Assembly (NCBI GenBank): GCA_005881995.1
Contig: VBHV01000064.1
Coordinates: 1 to 7,981 of the forward strand
DNA length: 7,981 nt
Origin: Chloroflexota bacterium
GTDB lineage: Bacteria > Chloroflexota > Ktedonobacteria > Ktedonobacterales > Ktedonobacteraceae
Direction: 5' to 3'
The position numbers and the translations under genes were made by a program. Numbering within the stretch: the stretch's first letter is position 1; each line of letters starts with the position of its first letter. The notes below the pieces were generated by a model. It was given only the letters and a program-made list of their open reading frames with translations. It ran no database searches and was not told where the DNA came from. Below are positions 5,007-7,981 of the stretch, one piece after another.

Positions 5007-6584
5007 ATGTTTTGTATTCAGTGCGGAACGAATAACCCCGATTACGCGAGCTTCTGCCGGGTTTGTGGACGACAAATTGAAAAAGAAAACTCTGTAGCGC
5101 AACCTTCCTCTGCGTACAATATCGTACCACCTGCTTCAGAGGTGTTTTACGCACCAGGAGCGGATAGTGTTCCCACCGAAAGTTACTCAGCGCCACCTTC
5201 GATGCCGGTCCCAGATGCTGGATTGCCGGGCTGTGCCTACGTGGACATGCCAAACGAGCCGCCACCACCACCCACACCACCTGCTCGTCCCTCTCGCTTC
5301 AAGGAGCTGGCAAAGCCACTGCCTCCCTGGGCATCTATTGGGACGATCATTGTTGTAGCAGGCTTGCTCATTCTATTGCAGCTGACGGGCGCTGATTGGG
5401 CTGTTGGAGCGTATCATGTCGCGATAGCGGCTGGTATCACCGCGTTGCTTATCGCGCTGGCGGCTGGTATACGCGGCTTCGCCGGTATGGCTGCTCGTAA
5501 CAACTCCAAACGGGTTGTGCAGTTTGTCAGCGCAGGAGGGGCCATCCTCCTGCTGCTGGCGTTCTGTCTTGCAGGCTTTACACAGCAAGCCACGCTTCAT
5601 GGATTGCAAGCGCATAACCTCGAGGGGCAGCAGCAATGGCAGATCGCTATCAACGAGTACCAACTGGCGGGTGAAACTGCTCCCACGTCGGATAACCTTG
5701 CCCGTGTCTATAATGAGTGGGGAGAACATTTGACAGCACAGCAGCGTTATGAACAGGCCTTTACTAAATTCGACGTAGTGCTCAAGAGCTATAGCTCCCT
5801 GAAGGATGAGGCCAAACGCGCGCACGAAGGTAAGATTAAAGCGTATCTGGGTTGGGCGAAGCAGGCAGCAGACCAGCGTGACTATGCTACCGCTACCACC
5901 CGCTATGACCAGCTATTGCAGCTGGACTACTGTGATGTTAGCTGTCAAACGCAGGCGAACACCCTCGATGCTACCGCTTACTACAACCTTGCGGAGTCCC
6001 AACTGACCAATCAGGATTACAATGATGCGATGAGCACTTTTAATGTAGTGGTTACGCGCTTTCCAAACTCGGCTGAAACCGCGAAACTGCATGGAGATTA
6101 TGCGAAGGCGCTTTTTGGAGAAGGACAGCAACAATTGGCCTCGTCATGCCCAAGCGCGATTCCTACTTACCAGCAACTCTCAACCCAATTTGCTGATACT
6201 CCTCAAGGGCAACAGGCGGCGGCGGCGCTCAAAGCTCCCCAGCCGGTAAAAGGCCACTTCATAGGTATTGTGCCACAAAGCCCATCGCTGACGGACATGG
6301 CTGCTCTCTTGAAAGGCCTTGTCAACGGCATTACAGCAAATCAATTCTATGCCATGCTGAAAGGCTCACCTATGGCAATCATTCAAAGCGATGGTTCTTT
6401 TACCTTCAAGCCTTTGCCACAGGGAACCTATGACCTGGCATGGGGATCAAATAATACGGATGGTGCCCAATCCTACAGCGTCAACTTCAATCCAGATGGT
6501 TCAGCCTACTATGTGGCCACAGTTGGCCCCCTGTGTGCGTTTGATTTTGGGGATATCAGTCAGGATGTTCCGGTAGCGCCATAA
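5007..6584 (+). CDS. Zinc-ribbon / three-TM / TPR membrane protein with C-terminal beta domain
   Basis: This 525-residue protein is of unknown function but has clear architecture. Residues 3-20 form a zinc ribbon (C3-x2-C6 ... C17-x2-C20, CIQCGTNNPDYASFCRVCG). A Pro/Ser-rich, probably disordered stretch follows (25-105, including a PPPPP run). Three hydrophobic spans lie at about 108-127, 131-155 and 169-191, which with a cytoplasmic zinc ribbon would place the remainder outside the membrane. Residues 195-405 are helical and TPR-like (GQQQWQIAINEYQLA, AQQRYEQAFTKFDVVL, QRDYATATTRYDQLL, NQDYNDAMSTFNVVV), resembling the YfiO/BamD style of repeats. The end (414-518) looks like a small beta-sandwich: GSFTFKPLPQGTYDLAW resembles carboxypeptidase-regulatory-like domains. 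Cys309, Cys313, Cys381 and Cys510 on the presumed outer side could form disulfides. The gene is single and convergent with the FtsX permease gene, with 12 bp between stops. A role in envelope assembly or sensing is possible but unproven. Confidence 0.88.
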   Translation: MFCIQCGTNNPDYASFCRVCGRQIEKENSVAQPSSAYNIVPPASEVFYAPGADSVPTESYSAPPSMPVPDAGLPGCAYVDMPNEPPPPPTPPARPSRFKELAKPLPPWASIGTIIVVAGLLILLQLTGADWAVGAYHVAIAAGITALLIALAAGIRGFAGMAARNNSKRVVQFVSAGGAILLLLAFCLAGFTQQATLHGLQAHNLEGQQQWQIAINEYQLAGETAPTSDNLARVYNEWGEHLTAQQRYEQAFTKFDVVLKSYSSLKDEAKRAHEGKIKAYLGWAKQAADQRDYATATTRYDQLLQLDYCDVSCQTQANTLDATAYYNLAESQLTNQDYNDAMSTFNVVVTRFPNSAETAKLHGDYAKALFGEGQQQLASSCPSAIPTYQQLSTQFADTPQGQQAAAALKAPQPVKGHFIGIVPQSPSLTDMAALLKGLVNGITANQFYAMLKGSPMAIIQSDGSFTFKPLPQGTYDLAWGSNNTDGAQSYSVNFNPDGSAYYVATVGPLCAFDFGDISQDVPVAP

Positions 6585-6596
6585 TTGAGAGCATGC

Positions 6597-7981
6597 CTAT
6601 TCATACCGCAGCACATCCAACGGCCTTACACGCACAGCGCCCCAGGCAACCAGCATCGCCACCATCATTGTCACCACAGAGGTGGCGGCGATGATGAGCG
6701 TTACCAGGCCGGGGCCGATACCCAGATCGACAAGGAAGACAAATTTGCTAAGGGCGGTGACGGCTCCTACTACCAGCAGCATGGCGACGAGAGAGCCCAG
6801 CAGGCCAACCAGGCCGTTTTCAATCAGCACGGTGGCGAGGATCGACCGGCTGGTGTGACCGACCGATTTGAGGATGCCGATCTCGCGCCGCCTTTCAAGC
6901 ATGGCGAGGGCCACGGCATTGGCGATGATGATCAGGCCGGCGATCATGGCAAGAGAAGCAACAGTGGTCAGCATGATGATAAGGTTGTTGAGGACCTGGT
7001 TGACGAAGGTATCGATATCGACCACGCTGAGAATTATAGCCGCAGGTACTGCTTGCAGCAGGCCTTTGCGCAGCGCGGGTACGTGGTCGGCATCGACCTT
7101 GAGGGAGAAGACTTCCAGGGTGAGCGATCCACCCAGTTGTTCCACGATTTTGGAATCGGCCAGCATACCGGCGAAGTTTGGATTGCCTGAGGGCGTAGAA
7201 TTATCGTAAAAACCCACCACTTTGAGCAGCTTGACGGTATTACCATCGGCACTCTGCACAGTGATGGTATCGCCAATACGCAGGTTGACCGGGGCCATCT
7301 GGAGTTCCGCGTTGAGGATGACCAGGTTCGAGCCAGCATCCCTTACCTGTAAGTTGCGGCCGGTTTTCAGTATGACGCTTGGCAGATTGTTCTTGCCACC
7401 GTTCAGGTCAAAGCCTTGAATACTGGTCAGATCACCGACGATATCTTGCCGGTCGATCTTATCACTCTTGCGCACATTTCTCAGTATAGCATTGATATCC
7501 TGACCATTGATGAAGATGGGATAAACTTGCGGCACCAGTGGATTCACCTGTGTTTTGCCGCTATCGATGCCTTGCAGATGCGTAAGCTGGTTATTGATGG
7601 TCTGCTTCTGGTTTGGGGATACCACGACGAAGACGTTGTGCGTGAAGAGCGTACTGAGGGTGCTGTTTACGGCGTCCTTGATGCCCTGACCCAGGATGAG
7701 AATCAGGCCAATGGCGAAGACGCCTACAAATAGAGCGGTCAGGGTGGTGGTGGTGCGCAGTCGCTGCCTGCCCAGGTTGCGATAAGCCAGCATGACAGAG
7801 GTTTTCCATGAACGCGGGGCGAAAACAACCAGGCTGTTCACTATGGTTGCCAGTAAGTAGACCAGCGATCCGCCTACCAGAATAATGCCCATACCGGCGA
7901 ACACGACCAGCGCATAGGTGCCGATGAGGCTATTACCAAGCCTTACCGCAAGTTGATTCATGACCTGACCCAGTAAGAATA
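6597..7981 (-). CDS. ABC transporter permease, FtsX/MacB family, C-terminal half (5' partial)
   Basis: This is the C-terminal part of a two-module FtsX-type permease, working with a separate ATPase in export, lipoprotein release or mechanotransmission. Numbering here is from the in-frame Met at 7961. The frame stays open through the right edge (FLLGQV precedes this Met), and residues 1-48 look like the last span of a first FtsX module rather than a protein start, so the gene probably continues beyond the window. The second module starts at MLAYRNLGRQRLRT (57-70), followed by a TM helix (72-92), a large extracytoplasmic MacB-like domain (about 95-320), and three TM helices (325-353, 372-404, 415-442). 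The conserved cytoplasmic segment LERRREIGILKSVG (355-368) is the coupling region for the ATPase. The C-terminus VRVRPLDVLRYE is typical for the family. The ATPase partner is not in the window, and the substrate is unknown. Confidence 0.92.
   Translation of the reverse strand, partial: FLLGQVMNQLAVRLGNSLIGTYALVVFAGMGIILVGGSLVYLLATIVNSLVVFAPRSWKTSVMLAYRNLGRQRLRTTTTLTALFVGVFAIGLILILGQGIKDAVNSTLSTLFTHNVFVVVSPNQKQTINNQLTHLQGIDSGKTQVNPLVPQVYPIFINGQDINAILRNVRKSDKIDRQDIVGDLTSIQGFDLNGGKNNLPSVILKTGRNLQVRDAGSNLVILNAELQMAPVNLRIGDTITVQSADGNTVKLLKVVGFYDNSTPSGNPNFAGMLADSKIVEQLGGSLTLEVFSLKVDADHVPALRKGLLQAVPAAIILSVVDIDTFVNQVLNNLIIMLTTVASLAMIAGLIIIANAVALAMLERRREIGILKSVGHTSRSILATVLIENGLVGLLGSLVAMLLVVGAVTALSKFVFLVDLGIGPGLVTLIIAATSVVTMMVAMLVAWGAVRVRPLDVLRYE

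Noticed and set aside
5373..5825. 150-codon minus-strand open frame opposite the zinc-ribbon gene
   Set aside because: It sits opposite the TM and TPR code of a gene with a strong ribosome-binding site, and shows no domain of its own.
6585..7190. 201-codon open frame on the plus strand, rich in His, Asp, Gly and Gln
   Set aside because: It is the antisense shadow of the permease gene: complements of Leu/Val/Ile/Ala codons of membrane helices give this composition. It starts directly after the stop of the zinc-ribbon gene with no ribosome-binding site.

Overview
The window looks like chromosomal DNA from a free-living bacterium of medium GC content. My best guess is a member of the Ktedonobacteria (Chloroflexota). 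The basis is circumstantial: a Xre-HTH/NB-ARC/kinesin-light-chain-type TPR protein, a zinc-ribbon multi-pass membrane protein with an outer TPR region, and a paired ABC exporter whose second chain resembles ones I associate with that group. No rRNA, tRNA, CRISPR array, phage gene or transposase is visible.

Layout. Positions 1-344 (+) hold the 3' end of an ABC exporter half-transporter. An ATGA overlap joins it to a second ABC half-transporter (341 onward, +). The two chains appear to form a heterodimeric exporter: chain 1 has a deviant signature (SAGEA) with a normal catalytic Glu, and chain 2 has a normal LSGGQ with Asp in place of that Glu, so together they make one competent and one degenerate ATP site. 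Chain 2 is damaged near its end. About 12 codons after the H-loop are missing and the frame changes, so the native C-terminus is readable only in another frame (2062-2154), while the open frame runs on to 2275 into the neighbouring gene. Chain 2 also carries a GC-rich palindromic repeat in frame in its TMD-NBD linker.

Convergent to this is a complete 845-residue STAND-type protein (2167-4704, -): N-terminal Xre HTH, NB-ARC NTPase, then seven TPRs spaced exactly 42 residues apart. A 302-bp divergent intergenic region (4705-5006) separates it from a zinc-ribbon/three-TM/TPR protein (5007-6584, +) with a good Shine-Dalgarno. This region contains a direct repeat with 22-bp spacing that could be an operator. 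The last gene (6597 to the right edge, -) is the C-terminal half of a two-module FtsX/MacB-type ABC permease, open at the edge.

How the genes work together. Only the ABC pair is clearly an operon. The other genes lie in divergent or tail-to-tail arrangement and need not share a pathway. Both tail-to-tail junctions leave only 12 bp between stop codons (counting the native stop of ABC chain 2), with no room for an ordinary intrinsic terminator. I see no convincing new multi-gene system. The most distinctive items are the broken ABC chain, the in-frame repeat, the STAND regulator-like protein with an early mRNA hairpin, and the repeat pair upstream of the zinc-ribbon gene.
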